Assembly: GCA_039105265.1 (NCBI GenBank)
Contig: JAPFFF010000002.1
Location: forward strand, 3,100,001 to 3,164,000
Length of the DNA: 64,000 nucleotides
Direction: 5' to 3'
Source of the DNA: Tritrichomonas musculus
Taxonomy: Eukaryota > Parabasalia > Tritrichomonadida > Tritrichomonadidae
Made by a program: the position numbers and the translations under genes. The notes beneath the pieces were generated by a model that searched no databases, had not been told where the DNA came from, and saw only the letters and a program-made list of their open reading frames with translations. Shown here piece after piece: positions 9,893 to 19,653 of this stretch. The stretch's first letter is position 1, and the number at the start of each line of letters is the position of its first letter.

Positions 9893-12800
9893 TTAGAAGA
9901 ATACGTCGAAAGCGTCATTAATTTGATCTTGGTTAAGTTCGTTTTCACCATCACCTTCAGTAGATTCTTCAGCAGTTCCAGCATTTTCGTTACTATTTTC
10001 AAGTTCTTCAACATCATCATCAGCATCATCAACATCACCAGCCGGAGCAGCTGCACCTAGACATATTTCCTCAGGAGCAGCCTGAGGCTCTTCACAAACA
10101 GCGTCTTCGCAGACATCATCACATACATCAGCCTCAACTGAATCGCAAGTGGCACCGAAAGTTGGATTCATCATCATCATCTTCTTCTTCATCAAACTGT
10201 TTCTTAGCATCATCGGAGCCTCGTCAGCAGCCTTCGCCTCCATTTTGACAGCTCCATAAAGAGCGGCGCCATTTTCGGCGCCACCAGAGTCGGCTCTTGA
10301 CATAGAAGCAGAAGCTGTAGAAGCAGCAGCGGCGCCGGACATTGCTGCTCCTCTTCCTCCTCCTCTACACGCCGTCTTCGCCATTCTCTGCGGCATCGGT
10401 GCTGGTGCAGCGTCCATCATGCAGTAATTCATCATTTCAGCGCACGGCTCTTCGGATTGCAGGTAATTCAGGGATGACTCTGCATAAACAACTTCTTTCT
10501 TCTTACAGAAGATTCCAAGATTTGAAAGAATTTCAACAAGATCGTCTTCGTTGCCGTCTTTGAGCGATTTCTCGTCTGGCATGTGCGCAAGAACGTCTGG
10601 AGAAATAAGGTCTGCAAGCTGATAAGCACGCTGCATTGAAACGGGCAACTTTCCTTGCGAGTCATGAAGATTCTTCGAAAGTTCAATCGAGTGCTGAACA
10701 GTGAATGACGAATTAAGATGATAATAAATATCGCGGATGCTTTGTGGAAGCCTTATTGCGAGCTCCTCATGATGAGTAACGATGACAATGAATTTGGAAA
10801 GACTCTCTTCTTTCTTGTCTTGCTTGTAAAGATGAACCATGTCTTCAATCAGCGGGTCTCCAAAGATGGACGCATAGGACTCTAAAATTAGATACACGTC
10901 GCGGGCAACAGCTGGTCTATTCTTTTGGAGAACTGGCAAAAGCTTTCGGCAAAATTGAGAAGCAGGAATCATTTCGTTTTCTTCCTTGAAAACATCAAAT
11001 GGCTTCTCAATTGTGTTGATGACCGTTTGGTAAGAGTTCTCTAGCTTCCTGAATGGCTCCGGATATGGAGAATCTCTGTTCAGGTGCGTGTTGGCTTTGA
11101 GAATGGCAAACGAATGCTTTTGGATCTTTGAAAGGGCTTCACAGTAAGAGTCAAAGCATCCTTTGAATTCTGGATTCTTCATTGTGAATGACGTGGCATA
11201 CGTTAAGAATGCTTCGTTATCATCACTGGGCTCAATTTCTTTAAGTCCTTTTTCAATGAATGGTGAAATTATTTGGTGAATTTCGGGTCCAACGTTAATT
11301 TCATTCAAAACTGTGACTGTGAGCTCGTAAATATGCGATTTCTTGGATTTGAGGCCGGAAAGGATGATCTTCTCAATGCAGTTGTAATAGAGCTCGCCAA
11401 TCTCTTTGGGTATGTTGAGGTGGGGGCCTTGGCTGATGATGTAGTGGCTTGGAAGGGCTTCTTCAACGAGAAGGTCGCTGAGGGCGGGAAGAGACCTCAT
11501 TTTCCTTAAGGAGGCTTGTTCACTGATGAGGATGCAGAAGAAGGCAGTTATTTCATCGGGCGACTTTTTGTGTGCTGATTCAATTATATCAAGAATATCA
11601 TTGAGAGGAATCTTTTCAGATGCCGTGAAGCTCATGATGGCATAATAGACAGCATTAGCACAGGCTGCTCGTTTGGCATATATGCTTCGATTTGAAATCT
11701 TCTTGAGATAATCAAGATTGACTTGGGGAGCTGGAAAACCAACAAATCTGGGATGGATGGAACAACTTGCTAAAGCAACATGGAAATCATCAAGAATCTG
11801 TTTTCCGTTATTTGAAACTTCGTTGATGAGGGTGTTGATAATCTCTTTGGAATGAATTAAACCAGATTCACTAAGAAGATAGGAATAGAAAGAATTGGCA
11901 TTGTTTGAGAAAAGGGGAGCATTCATACAGGTTAATATTTGTTCAACATTGCCATTTCTGAAGATGTAATTAAAAAGTGAACTATTACGGCTTGGAACTT
12001 TTTGAGCTATCGTTCTCTCATTCAATCCACATAATTTTTCAAGATTTGCAAGTTTACCAATATTTGGTGAAGCTATTTGAGCAACTATTGACATGAAAGT
12101 ATATATATCAGAAAAAGTAACAATTCGATTGCTATACATCTTGGAAAGATTTGGCTTGTTTGAAACAAAGTCATTTATCAGCAAGTCAAAGAGTTCTGTG
12201 AGCATAGTGTATGAACTTGGGCTTGAACCATAATCTTTGATTTCTGAAAAGTTTGCTAGATAATCAACACTATCCAATTCATTGGCAAACGTTTCAGCTT
12301 TGCATTTATTCAAGGCATCAATAATCTTGGTGAAACATTTGGAGATATTTTTACGATAATAATGAGTGCGCGCTGATTCACTCAATTCATGGCTTCTATG
12401 AGTTGTTAAATCAACCATAAAGACATCATCAAATGGTTTATCATCCAATAATTTTGAATTGTTGTAAGAACGTTCAATGGTGCGAATAAGACTTTGATTC
12501 AAGTTGGCTGCATTTTGATAGGTCCTCAGCTTAAATTCTTTAATATTTTCTTGGTAATTCTTAATGTTAAATATGTTATTGGCATAACGGTGGTTTCTGA
12601 ATGAAAGAATAATATCAAAGCCATGGAATTTTGGAGGTGGCTTGTTCTTTTGTTGAAGATAGTCTTCTTCATTCAAGAATTGTGCAATAAATGCACTTTT
12701 AACAATTTCATAGGATTCATCGTTATAGATTGAATTTTGATTATCATTGAGTTCATTTAATAAATTGAAAAATGATTTAGAATAAAGAACATTGATACGC

Positions 12801-15379
12801 ATTCGAGACTTATTTATGTAAGTATGTCTTAATGTATCTAATGTTGGTGGGTCTTGAGTGAATGTATATTGAAATGCATCATAATGGCCTTTTGATAAAT
12901 CTTTAATTAAGTTTTGAATTCGAATGCATGTCTTTGTTAAGTTTGATTTGAACATTTTCGGAGAATATTCTTTGTATTCATCAGCAATAAATCGACAAAG
13001 TTCAAGATATACCAATCCTGATATCTTATATTGTGGTTCTTCTAATGAAACAGAGCAGATCTGTGGATTATTGTAGGTCATACCCAATGGATATTCTGTT
13101 TTGAGAGGATTGCAAACATCAAGAATTCTTGGATTAATTATTTCGAACTTCTTCTTGAGAGTATGCAAAATTCTTTTTTCACTTGTGAAGAAGTCCTCTT
13201 GGCATCCACAATTATAGTAAACATTAAACTTTTTGACAGGATTCTGCTTAATGCAGGCTAATAATATTCTGACTGCATTTGCCATTTGTTCATCGATCCT
13301 AATGGTCTTAAATAATGAATCAATTTCGTTATCTATTTCTTCTTCATCTTCGTAATAGTTCATCTTAAGATGTGATTTTGAAATTACTTCTGAGAGAATT
13401 GATTGGTAGGCTTGTGCATTGAATGGTTGAATATACTTATTAATAAATTGTTCAACAAATGATTTGTCTAGTTCACTTCCAACGATAACAGCAAATGGAT
13501 TCAAAAATGTATATGAGGCAATTTGAATACGAAAATTAACATATTTTGCGTTTTTCATTAATGAAACAAGTTCTGCAAAACGATAATAAACATTGATTGC
13601 TGCTTTCTTTAATTCAACATCTTTTGATATGATACTTTCTGATAATATCTTTCTAACAAATTGATAATATGCTGCATAACCATCTTTAAATAACGATTTA
13701 TCATTGTTTTCCCAGAATCTTAAGGTATGAAGGAATATTTCAACAAGATTCATTTTAACAGCTTCTTTTGGATTTCCTGCTGATCTTCCTTCGCGGAATC
13801 CAAATTTATCAACTGTATTTCGCTTTGCTTCTGGAAGAACAAGCTTAATATCTTGAACAGAGTGAAGATGGCAAATGAAATTAACAAGAGTAGTTGGGTT
13901 GTTTGATGTTATGATATGCGAAAATTTAGTGTTATCGGTTGGATGTCTGATTACTCCTAAAACAAGGTTATTTCGCATTTCAACATCAAGAAGATCAAGA
14001 ACTGAATGACTATTATCATTTAATCTTTGAATTGAGAGGCCAACATCAATGTCTGGATTTCTTGGCTGTGGAAGTGGAATCGCATTTAAATTCAAAGTAT
14101 TCAATAAGTAGCAGCAAATATCTGGATATGCTGTAACATCAACGTTCAAAGTTTTCGCTTTTTCAAATAATTTTGAAATAACAGATTTGATAAACATAAG
14201 GCATTCATCAAATTTTGGCATGTAAGAATTGGCAAATGATGATGCTACTTTATAATATAATAAATTGCAGCAGTAGCTAAAGTTATTTGATTGCTTTCGT
14301 TCAATTAATTCACGTACAGTCATATCTATCGTTGCGTTGAAAAGTTTATCGTAGACACCATCTTTGAGTTCACGAATAAAATGCATTATGCGGCATCCTG
14401 TAAAGAAATTTCGGGTTATTTTATCAATGAAGTTGTCTTTATTTTCTTCAACAGCTGATTTAAATACTTTATAATAGTAATTAGGAGAAATGACTTTGCA
14501 ATCTTCTAAAACATTGGATTGAAACAATATTCCATTATTGCCGGAATCTGATAGAATTGGTACTTGAGCACAGGAAAGGAAATATTTTGAATGGTAATAC
14601 TCGTCAAAAATACTTTTGAGAAGATCAATGATTTCTTTATCATTTTTGTAGTCAAAAACGTTGTTTTGGAGGCCTCTGATAATTAAATGCAAGAATGGAT
14701 CAATTATCATATCATGTATAAATGGCAATTTGTAATCAAGACTGTTATTACTTTCGACATAAGCAAAACAATCTCTAGTTGCACTAATAATTTCTTTAAA
14801 TACTTCTCTTCTTCCCAAAGGAAAACTTCCAAGTTCATCCACTATAAATATAAAAACACCATTTGTGCAATCTCTCTCTTTTAAGTTTTTGTAGCTATAA
14901 TTTTTCTTTGAGTCAGGAGATAATGTGGATAATATATGCATGAAAAACTCTTGATGACTTGAACCAAAGTGAAATTCAGTTCGTGGAATTCTGCTATCAA
15001 GAATGACGCGCAAAATATTGATTGGGAGGCATTTTACAATTGATGAAAGGCGTAAATCGCCACCATGAGTATAAACACCTTTCATTAGCTTTACGGCAAT
15101 ATCTGTGAATTTTGAATCTTCGTCACACAAGGATTCAATTCTATCTAAGATATTATTTGAAACACTAACAGGCGCTGTGTCAATAAGGGTAAGAATTTGA
15201 TCTTCTGTCATATCTTTCAAAACTGGCTTAGATTCGTCAGTTAAAAAGAAATCAAAAATTAAATCAGAAAAAGCATCTCGTGCTGATGCTAGCTCAATTA
15301 AAGCTTTCCAATCTTTCTTTTGAACGATTTCATGCAAATAATCTGAATTTTTTGCTTTAATAAATATTTCTTGGCTCAT
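9893..15379 (-). CDS. 1828-residue protein with acidic, Ala/Met-rich C-terminus, unknown
   Basis: Not recognised. Residues 1-1600 are a long, mostly helical region without repeats, signal peptide or membrane span, and I find no RING, HECT, kinase or ATPase motif. From about residue 1650 composition changes sharply: an Ala/Gly/Ser/Met stretch with CRGGGRGAAMSG, then MKKKMMMMNP, then a Cys- and acid-rich tail (DVCDDVCEDAVCEEP, DDADDDVEELEN) ending in NQDQINDAFDVFF. The acidic tail with terminal aromatic residues could be a docking motif. The DNA for about 10000-11600 is much richer in GC than the 5' half. The ATG at 15379 is preceded by an Inr-like TCATT on the minus strand. The length and codon quality show that it is real; function is unknown. 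Confidence 0.8.
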   Translation of the reverse strand: MSQEIFIKAKNSDYLHEIVQKKDWKALIELASARDAFSDLIFDFFLTDESKPVLKDMTEDQILTLIDTAPVSVSNNILDRIESLCDEDSKFTDIAVKLMKGVYTHGGDLRLSSIVKCLPINILRVILDSRIPRTEFHFGSSHQEFFMHILSTLSPDSKKNYSYKNLKERDCTNGVFIFIVDELGSFPLGRREVFKEIISATRDCFAYVESNNSLDYKLPFIHDMIIDPFLHLIIRGLQNNVFDYKNDKEIIDLLKSIFDEYYHSKYFLSCAQVPILSDSGNNGILFQSNVLEDCKVISPNYYYKVFKSAVEENKDNFIDKITRNFFTGCRIMHFIRELKDGVYDKLFNATIDMTVRELIERKQSNNFSYCCNLLYYKVASSFANSYMPKFDECLMFIKSVISKLFEKAKTLNVDVTAYPDICCYLLNTLNLNAIPLPQPRNPDIDVGLSIQRLNDNSHSVLDLLDVEMRNNLVLGVIRHPTDNTKFSHIITSNNPTTLVNFICHLHSVQDIKLVLPEAKRNTVDKFGFREGRSAGNPKEAVKMNLVEIFLHTLRFWENNDKSLFKDGYAAYYQFVRKILSESIISKDVELKKAAINVYYRFAELVSLMKNAKYVNFRIQIASYTFLNPFAVIVGSELDKSFVEQFINKYIQPFNAQAYQSILSEVISKSHLKMNYYEDEEEIDNEIDSLFKTIRIDEQMANAVRILLACIKQNPVKKFNVYYNCGCQEDFFTSEKRILHTLKKKFEIINPRILDVCNPLKTEYPLGMTYNNPQICSVSLEEPQYKISGLVYLELCRFIADEYKEYSPKMFKSNLTKTCIRIQNLIKDLSKGHYDAFQYTFTQDPPTLDTLRHTYINKSRMRINVLYSKSFFNLLNELNDNQNSIYNDESYEIVKSAFIAQFLNEEDYLQQKNKPPPKFHGFDIILSFRNHRYANNIFNIKNYQENIKEFKLRTYQNAANLNQSLIRTIERSYNNSKLLDDKPFDDVFMVDLTTHRSHELSESARTHYYRKNISKCFTKIIDALNKCKAETFANELDSVDYLANFSEIKDYGSSPSSYTMLTELFDLLINDFVSNKPNLSKMYSNRIVTFSDIYTFMSIVAQIASPNIGKLANLEKLCGLNERTIAQKVPSRNSSLFNYIFRNGNVEQILTCMNAPLFSNNANSFYSYLLSESGLIHSKEIINTLINEVSNNGKQILDDFHVALASCSIHPRFVGFPAPQVNLDYLKKISNRSIYAKRAACANAVYYAIMSFTASEKIPLNDILDIIESAHKKSPDEITAFFCILISEQASLRKMRSLPALSDLLVEEALPSHYIISQGPHLNIPKEIGELYYNCIEKIILSGLKSKKSHIYELTVTVLNEINVGPEIHQIISPFIEKGLKEIEPSDDNEAFLTYATSFTMKNPEFKGCFDSYCEALSKIQKHSFAILKANTHLNRDSPYPEPFRKLENSYQTVINTIEKPFDVFKEENEMIPASQFCRKLLPVLQKNRPAVARDVYLILESYASIFGDPLIEDMVHLYKQDKKEESLSKFIVIVTHHEELAIRLPQSIRDIYYHLNSSFTVQHSIELSKNLHDSQGKLPVSMQRAYQLADLISPDVLAHMPDEKSLKDGNEDDLVEILSNLGIFCKKKEVVYAESSLNYLQSEEPCAEMMNYCMMDAAPAPMPQRMAKTACRGGGRGAAMSGAAAASTASASMSRADSGGAENGAALYGAVKMEAKAADEAPMMLRNSLMKKKMMMMNPTFGATCDSVEADVCDDVCEDAVCEEPQAAPEEICLGAAAPAGDVDDADDDVEELENSNENAGTAEESTEGDGENELNQDQINDAFDVFF

Positions 15380-16197
15380 TTCTATAGAAAGAACTAATAA
15401 AAATGATGTTTCTCAAAATCTTCGATAATCATATACAAAATTTATTCACATCGTCCTTTTAATTATCCAACATCCTTTGAAAAAAAATAATAATCATTTT
15501 AACTTTTTGAATCAATATTGAAAATAATAGTGAAGTATAAAATGCAGTTATTAAATCAATTTTATCTTTCTTTGAATTGCATAATATAGAATTAAGCATG
15601 CCGTCATAAAAGTAACGTAAATAAATTTGCGATTTTTTCATTAAATTCTTAATAAAGAAATGCGAATATATAAATGTTACTTTTGATATGAATATTAAAT
15701 GTCTTATTTCATGAATATAACAATATATTACAAATATTTCATTGTTGTTTCAATCAATTCAATCATTTATAATATTAAATTCAAAAAAAAAATACTACTT
15801 TTATTATTAGTACTTGAAAATATTAGAATTAGTCTTTAAAGATATTGTATATTGTCAATAAAAAGCAATAGCTCTAAAATCATATGATAATAAATATAGT
15901 CAAATTTTTGGAAAAATAATATTGAAAATGTTTTTTTTTTAAGCTACTAAAAATAATATATTATCACATAAATTTCAATAAAAAACAAATTTAATGCTAT
16001 TATCATTATAGTTGCTAATAATAATTATTAATTTACGCATAGCAACTATTTTAATCAAGAAAAAATCTATTCATTTGATGGATTATAAGCTTGATTAATC
16101 AATATAAATATACAAAATATAAATGATTATTAAGTTAGTGTTTCCTTGAAATATTAATTTTGTAGTTTAATATAAAATTATTATTTTTTTGTTGATT
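15380..16197. other. intergenic, small inverted repeat only
   Basis: About 800 AT-rich bases. The first part holds the promoter of the minus-strand gene. A perfect 9-bp inverted repeat TAGTTGCTA lies at 16009-16017 and 16040-16048. No supported gene; the 60-residue open frame at 15459-15641 has random composition. Confidence 0.5.
15402..15406 (-). promoter_or_regulatory. initiator-like motif TCATT
   Basis: TCAYW match on the minus strand. Its A lies 25 bases before the ATG of the 1828-residue protein. Confidence 0.35.
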
Positions 16198-16268
16198 TCG
16201 CTGGTAGTGTAATGGTATCATGTAGGATTGTCGTTCCTGTGACCCGGGTCCGATTCCCGGCCAGCGAG
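16198..16268 (+). tRNA. tRNA-Asp (anticodon GTC)
   Basis: Acceptor TCGCTGG pairs with CCAGCGA, discriminator G (usual for Asp). Anticodon arm TAGGA / TTGTCGT / TCCTG gives anticodon GTC. T arm CCGGG / TCCGATT / CCCGG. There is no intron. It ends 29 bases before the ATG of the next protein gene. Confidence 0.92.
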
Positions 16269-16269
16269 C

Positions 16270-16278
16270 TTTTTTTTT
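16270..16278 (+). terminator. Pol III terminator of tRNA-Asp
   Basis: Nine T starting two bases after the discriminator. The last T is also the first base of the TCACA initiator-like motif of the next gene. Confidence 0.85.
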
Positions 16279-16282
16279 CACA
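16278..16282 (+). promoter_or_regulatory. initiator-like motif TCACA
   Basis: Fits TCAYW; its A is 18 bases before the ATG at 16298. It directly abuts the T-run that ends tRNA-Asp, so the whole Pol II promoter must overlap the tRNA gene or act through this motif. Confidence 0.5.
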
Positions 16283-16297
16283 AATCTGATCTTTATT

Positions 16298-17167
16298 ATG
16301 AAAAATAAAAAACAAACCAAAAAAGATGAAGAAAAAAATCAAAATGGCTTTACAGTTTATGATTATTTTGCAATAATTGGTACAATAGTTTTACTTATTT
16401 TCTTTTCTATTTTATTATACGTTCTTTACGATATCCTCCAATCTGCCGATTTGAATAGCGATAAATTAACATTAGCAAAAAAGCATTTTGGGCAACTATT
16501 ACAAACCATTAATCAAGCTAATGACGATAAATCAATAGTTCATCATACCAAGTTTATTACCGAGTCACTTGAAAACGCAACTATTGCAGGCCCAATTTAT
16601 CAATTACTAGTAAATTATTCTATATATGATAAAGCTCTTTACGCTATTGAATCTCGTTCAACAATTTGCCGTGAAAAAATTCATCGACAAGCTGTTAATG
16701 AACTTTCCAAACTTCTTACAAAAATGATAACACTAAGTGGATATAAATTTGGCTGCAACACACAATTTATTAAGGAATATTTACCTGTTTGCTTTTCTCA
16801 CCATAAAAAATTTAAATCTGTTTTCTCATTAATTGATGCAATGATGAAAACATCTTGCTCAAAAGAAGTCCATCAGTCTATTATTAGAGCAATCAAACAA
16901 AGCCAGAATTTTTATTTTAAATTTAGATTGGTTCAGTTTTTAGATCAATATCCAGATTTGAATCAACTCAATGTAGATAACACTGACACAGATGAAAATT
17001 TGATTTGTTCATTAACAGAAAATGCAGTAGAATCGCTTCCTCAATCTTTGGATAAAGAAACACAAAAAGATTTCTGTAATTTCGTAGATAATCATAAATG
17101 TACTGTTTTTACAGATCAAAGCATTGTTGATTTATGCCAAAAAGAAAAGATAGATGACAGTTTATGA
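16298..17167 (+). CDS. type II single-span membrane protein, unknown
   Basis: 289 residues. A Lys-rich cytosolic N-terminus (KNKKQTKKDEEKN) is followed by one membrane span at residues 23-47 (IIGTIVLLIFFSILLYVLYD), with the remainder predicted on the lumenal or outer side. That part is helical with about a dozen Cys that could form disulfides, for example STICREK, FGCNTQF, VCFSHHK and TSCSKE. I see no enzyme motif. It is followed 91 bases later by another membrane protein on the same strand, so the two may be expressed together or be related in location. Family unknown. Confidence 0.75.
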   Translation: MKNKKQTKKDEEKNQNGFTVYDYFAIIGTIVLLIFFSILLYVLYDILQSADLNSDKLTLAKKHFGQLLQTINQANDDKSIVHHTKFITESLENATIAGPIYQLLVNYSIYDKALYAIESRSTICREKIHRQAVNELSKLLTKMITLSGYKFGCNTQFIKEYLPVCFSHHKKFKSVFSLIDAMMKTSCSKEVHQSIIRAIKQSQNFYFKFRLVQFLDQYPDLNQLNVDNTDTDENLICSLTENAVESLPQSLDKETQKDFCNFVDNHKCTVFTDQSIVDLCQKEKIDDSL

Positions 17168-17258
17168 TTTAGAATAAATATTTTATAAAGATATTTTTAA
17201 AAAAATTGCTGCAATTGTATTAAGGTCAATTTTATTTACCTTACTGCTTAATTTTTTG

Positions 17259-18659
17259 ATGCTATTCTTCTTTTTTTACTTTATAAAAGGAAAATTATTG
17301 ATATTTAACAACACAATTGTTACAAAAGGATTTCAAATTCAAAGATCGATAGATTCAATTGGGCTATCTTTTGTTTCAAATATTTCTATTTCAAATTGTA
17401 CAAAAAACAAGGATTGTAAACTTGATATTATTTATTATCGAAACAATGATACTGCAAAAATTTTTTCAAATAAAATTCATGGTAAATCAATTAATATTTG
17501 CTGTGATGAAAAAAATGCTCAAGATAATAAATGCAAATTAAATTCCATTAACTTACCAAAAGACAGTCCTTATACACATGTTGAATATTCTCAATCAAAT
17601 TCAATGAAATCTGTAACTGTCCCATCGATATCTGAAGCAGTTTGGACAGTTTTGATTACTACTTGCGTTGATAGCGAAACAAGTTTTACACTTAATGGAG
17701 ATATTGACTATAAACCAGTATTTTCTACTTATATTGACGAACGAGTTAAGAAAATTTCTTCTTTTTGCTTACAATCTTCTATAGCCAGTTTTATCTTTTT
17801 AATTTTCTATATAGCTGCGCAAAACAAGTTTAATTCTCAAATAATAACTACACAGACCTCTTTTTATGTTTTAACTATCTTCTCTTGCATCAGCGATTTG
17901 TTTATATATCTCTTTTTCGATTTTTATAACAAATACTATTTACTTTTACTTTATCTGTTATATTTTTCGTCATTATCTAGATCAATATCAAGAAGTTTAC
18001 TTTTCAAAATTACATATGACGGCCTTCAATTTCCAAACGTGATTTCTGTATTTATCACAATCCCACTTTTATGTATTTTTTCCTTGTCATTTTATTGTGA
18101 ACTTACTGGAATTCACAATATTACATATAGAATCACAGGAGATTGGCTTTTGGGATATGGAGATCCAATAACATCTTTTCTACTCTTTCTCTCAAACATT
18201 TTAACCACTGTTTATATTATTTATCGTGCAAAATATGCTAAAGATATTACAAATACAGAAAAAAGGCATAAATTTATATATTTGATTTCATTTAATTTGG
18301 TAATATATATTGCATTATCTTGCTTGTTCGTTGTAATTCGAATGAATAGTTCTTTATATTTTTCAAGAAAACTAGAATTACTTACATTTTGCATTGAACC
18401 TTTTCATTTCTATGCTTTAATGCTTATTAATTCTTGGTTTTTGTTTATTTTTAATCCTCAAGGTTGGGAGCAAATCGGAATCAACCAAAACGATGATAAT
18501 GCAGATAGTCTAGGCATTGCCGTTGAAAATAACCATAAGCCAAGTTTAGTCGGAAATACATATTCGCTTCCAAAAAGTATGCTCAATTCAAAACCAGAAT
18601 TTACTTTAGATTTGCTTGAAGAAGAAGAGGAAGACAAAGAAAATAATGAAAATGCGTGA
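17259..18659 (+). CDS. seven-transmembrane protein with Cys-containing ectodomain
   Basis: 466 residues. The N-terminus MLFFFFYFIKGKLLIF is a short signal sequence. Residues 20-165 form an ectodomain with N-glycosylation sites (NNT, NCT, NDT) and Cys pairs (CTKNKDC, ICCDEKN). Seven hydrophobic segments follow near 168-188, 201-221, 226-246, 260-280, 303-323, 340-361 and 375-398. The cytosolic tail is acidic and ends EEEEEDKENNENA. This layout (signal, lumenal domain, 7TM, short acidic tail) resembles the GOST/Wntless/GPR107-type trafficking receptors, but I see no family signature, so that is only a suggestion. The ATG at 17259 is used because the longer frame begins with TTG. Confidence 0.75.
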   Translation: MLFFFFYFIKGKLLIFNNTIVTKGFQIQRSIDSIGLSFVSNISISNCTKNKDCKLDIIYYRNNDTAKIFSNKIHGKSINICCDEKNAQDNKCKLNSINLPKDSPYTHVEYSQSNSMKSVTVPSISEAVWTVLITTCVDSETSFTLNGDIDYKPVFSTYIDERVKKISSFCLQSSIASFIFLIFYIAAQNKFNSQIITTQTSFYVLTIFSCISDLFIYLFFDFYNKYYLLLLYLLYFSSLSRSISRSLLFKITYDGLQFPNVISVFITIPLLCIFSLSFYCELTGIHNITYRITGDWLLGYGDPITSFLLFLSNILTTVYIIYRAKYAKDITNTEKRHKFIYLISFNLVIYIALSCLFVVIRMNSSLYFSRKLELLTFCIEPFHFYALMLINSWFLFIFNPQGWEQIGINQNDDNADSLGIAVENNHKPSLVGNTYSLPKSMLNSKPEFTLDLLEEEEEDKENNENA

Positions 18660-18743
18660 TCCCATCAATTGGCAAATATAATCATTTATTTTTATTTATT
18701 GGTGTAATTAAAAATCTTTCTATCTCTTTATCTCTTTATTTAT

Positions 18744-19093
18744 TTATTTATCAAACAAATATGGAAAGCCAGCTAATGCGTTTAATTTAATTTTGTCATT
18801 TTTCAGAATATTCATCAATGTGACAATACAAGGATGCTCAATTTTTTCATTTGGCTTTTCCATAAATTCTCGCAAATGCGATGAAATGAACTCAATTTAT
18901 TTCTCATTTTTCTTCTTGCAAAAAAATTGAAGTTTTATTCGTGTGAAAACATTGTCTTCAATAATTTCTGTCTCTTTTTCTTTTATTTTACATTCAATTG
19001 TTTCAACTCCACACTTTTTAATGACTTATTTAATTGTCTGCAATGTAAATTGTTCAAAATCATTAAAATGACATGTGAAATAAAAAATAAAAA
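18744..19093 (-). pseudogene. coding remnant with two in-frame stops
   Basis: On the minus strand a single frame reads HFNDFEQFTLQTIK, stop, VIKKCGVETIECKIKEKETE...KLQFFCKKKNEK, stop, IEFISSHLREFMEKPNEK...LNALAGFPYLFDK, stop. The composition is protein-like throughout and the frame never shifts. Both internal stops are TAA, one C-to-T change away from CAA (Gln). The 5' end is cut off close to tRNA-Glu and no start codon remains. Because all other genes here use TAA as a normal stop, codon reassignment is not supported. The family is unknown. Confidence 0.6.
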
Positions 19094-19094
19094 A
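19089..19094 (-). terminator. Pol III terminator of tRNA-Glu
   Basis: Six T on the minus strand eight bases past the discriminator, followed by another T6 nearby. Confidence 0.6.
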
Positions 19095-19102
19095 GTATAA
19101 AA

Positions 19103-19174
19103 TTTCGGCACGGGGAGTCGAACCCCGATTTCGTGGTTGAAAACCACGCGGCTTAACCGTTAGGCGATACCGAA
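19103..19174 (-). tRNA. tRNA-Glu (anticodon TTC)
   Basis: Minus strand: acceptor TTCGGTA pairs with TGCCGAA (one T-G pair), discriminator A. Anticodon arm CGTGG / TTTTCAA / CCACG gives TTC. The T arm contains the invariant GGTTCGACTCC. There is no intron. Confidence 0.92.
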
Positions 19175-19653
19175 TTACATTTATATTTCATTAAATTTAT
19201 TTCATTTATATTTCTATTAAAAAGGTATTTCAATAGATTAAAAGTTTTTTTTGAAATATATATCATCTTGACAAATTCATAGAATTCCACTATTTTACTG
19301 AAATATTTATTTAATACTTGAAATATTATTTGATATTTTTATTACAAAAGTAATTAACAAAATGCAAAAAAAAAAAAAAATATCATTTCATCTTCTTTAT
19401 TTCTATTTTTTTATTATTATTATTATTATATTATATCTTTTGCAAATGCATCTAATACATATACATTATGGTCACAAACAATTAAAACAATTTTTATGAT
19501 AGGGGTTGCAACGATAGAAAAAAAAAGACGGTTTTTTTTCTTTAACCAATCTTTACAAAAAACATATAAATATATTACAAAAATAATACTTGTTATTTAC
19601 ATATATTTATTTTTAAGAAATATCTATCAGCAGTGGAAATATCACTTTTGAAT

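Noticed and set aside
18744-19093. Possible stop codon reassignment (TAA as Gln)
   Set aside because: All intact genes in the window use TAA and TGA as ordinary stops, so the two in-frame TAA codons are better explained as pseudogene damage.
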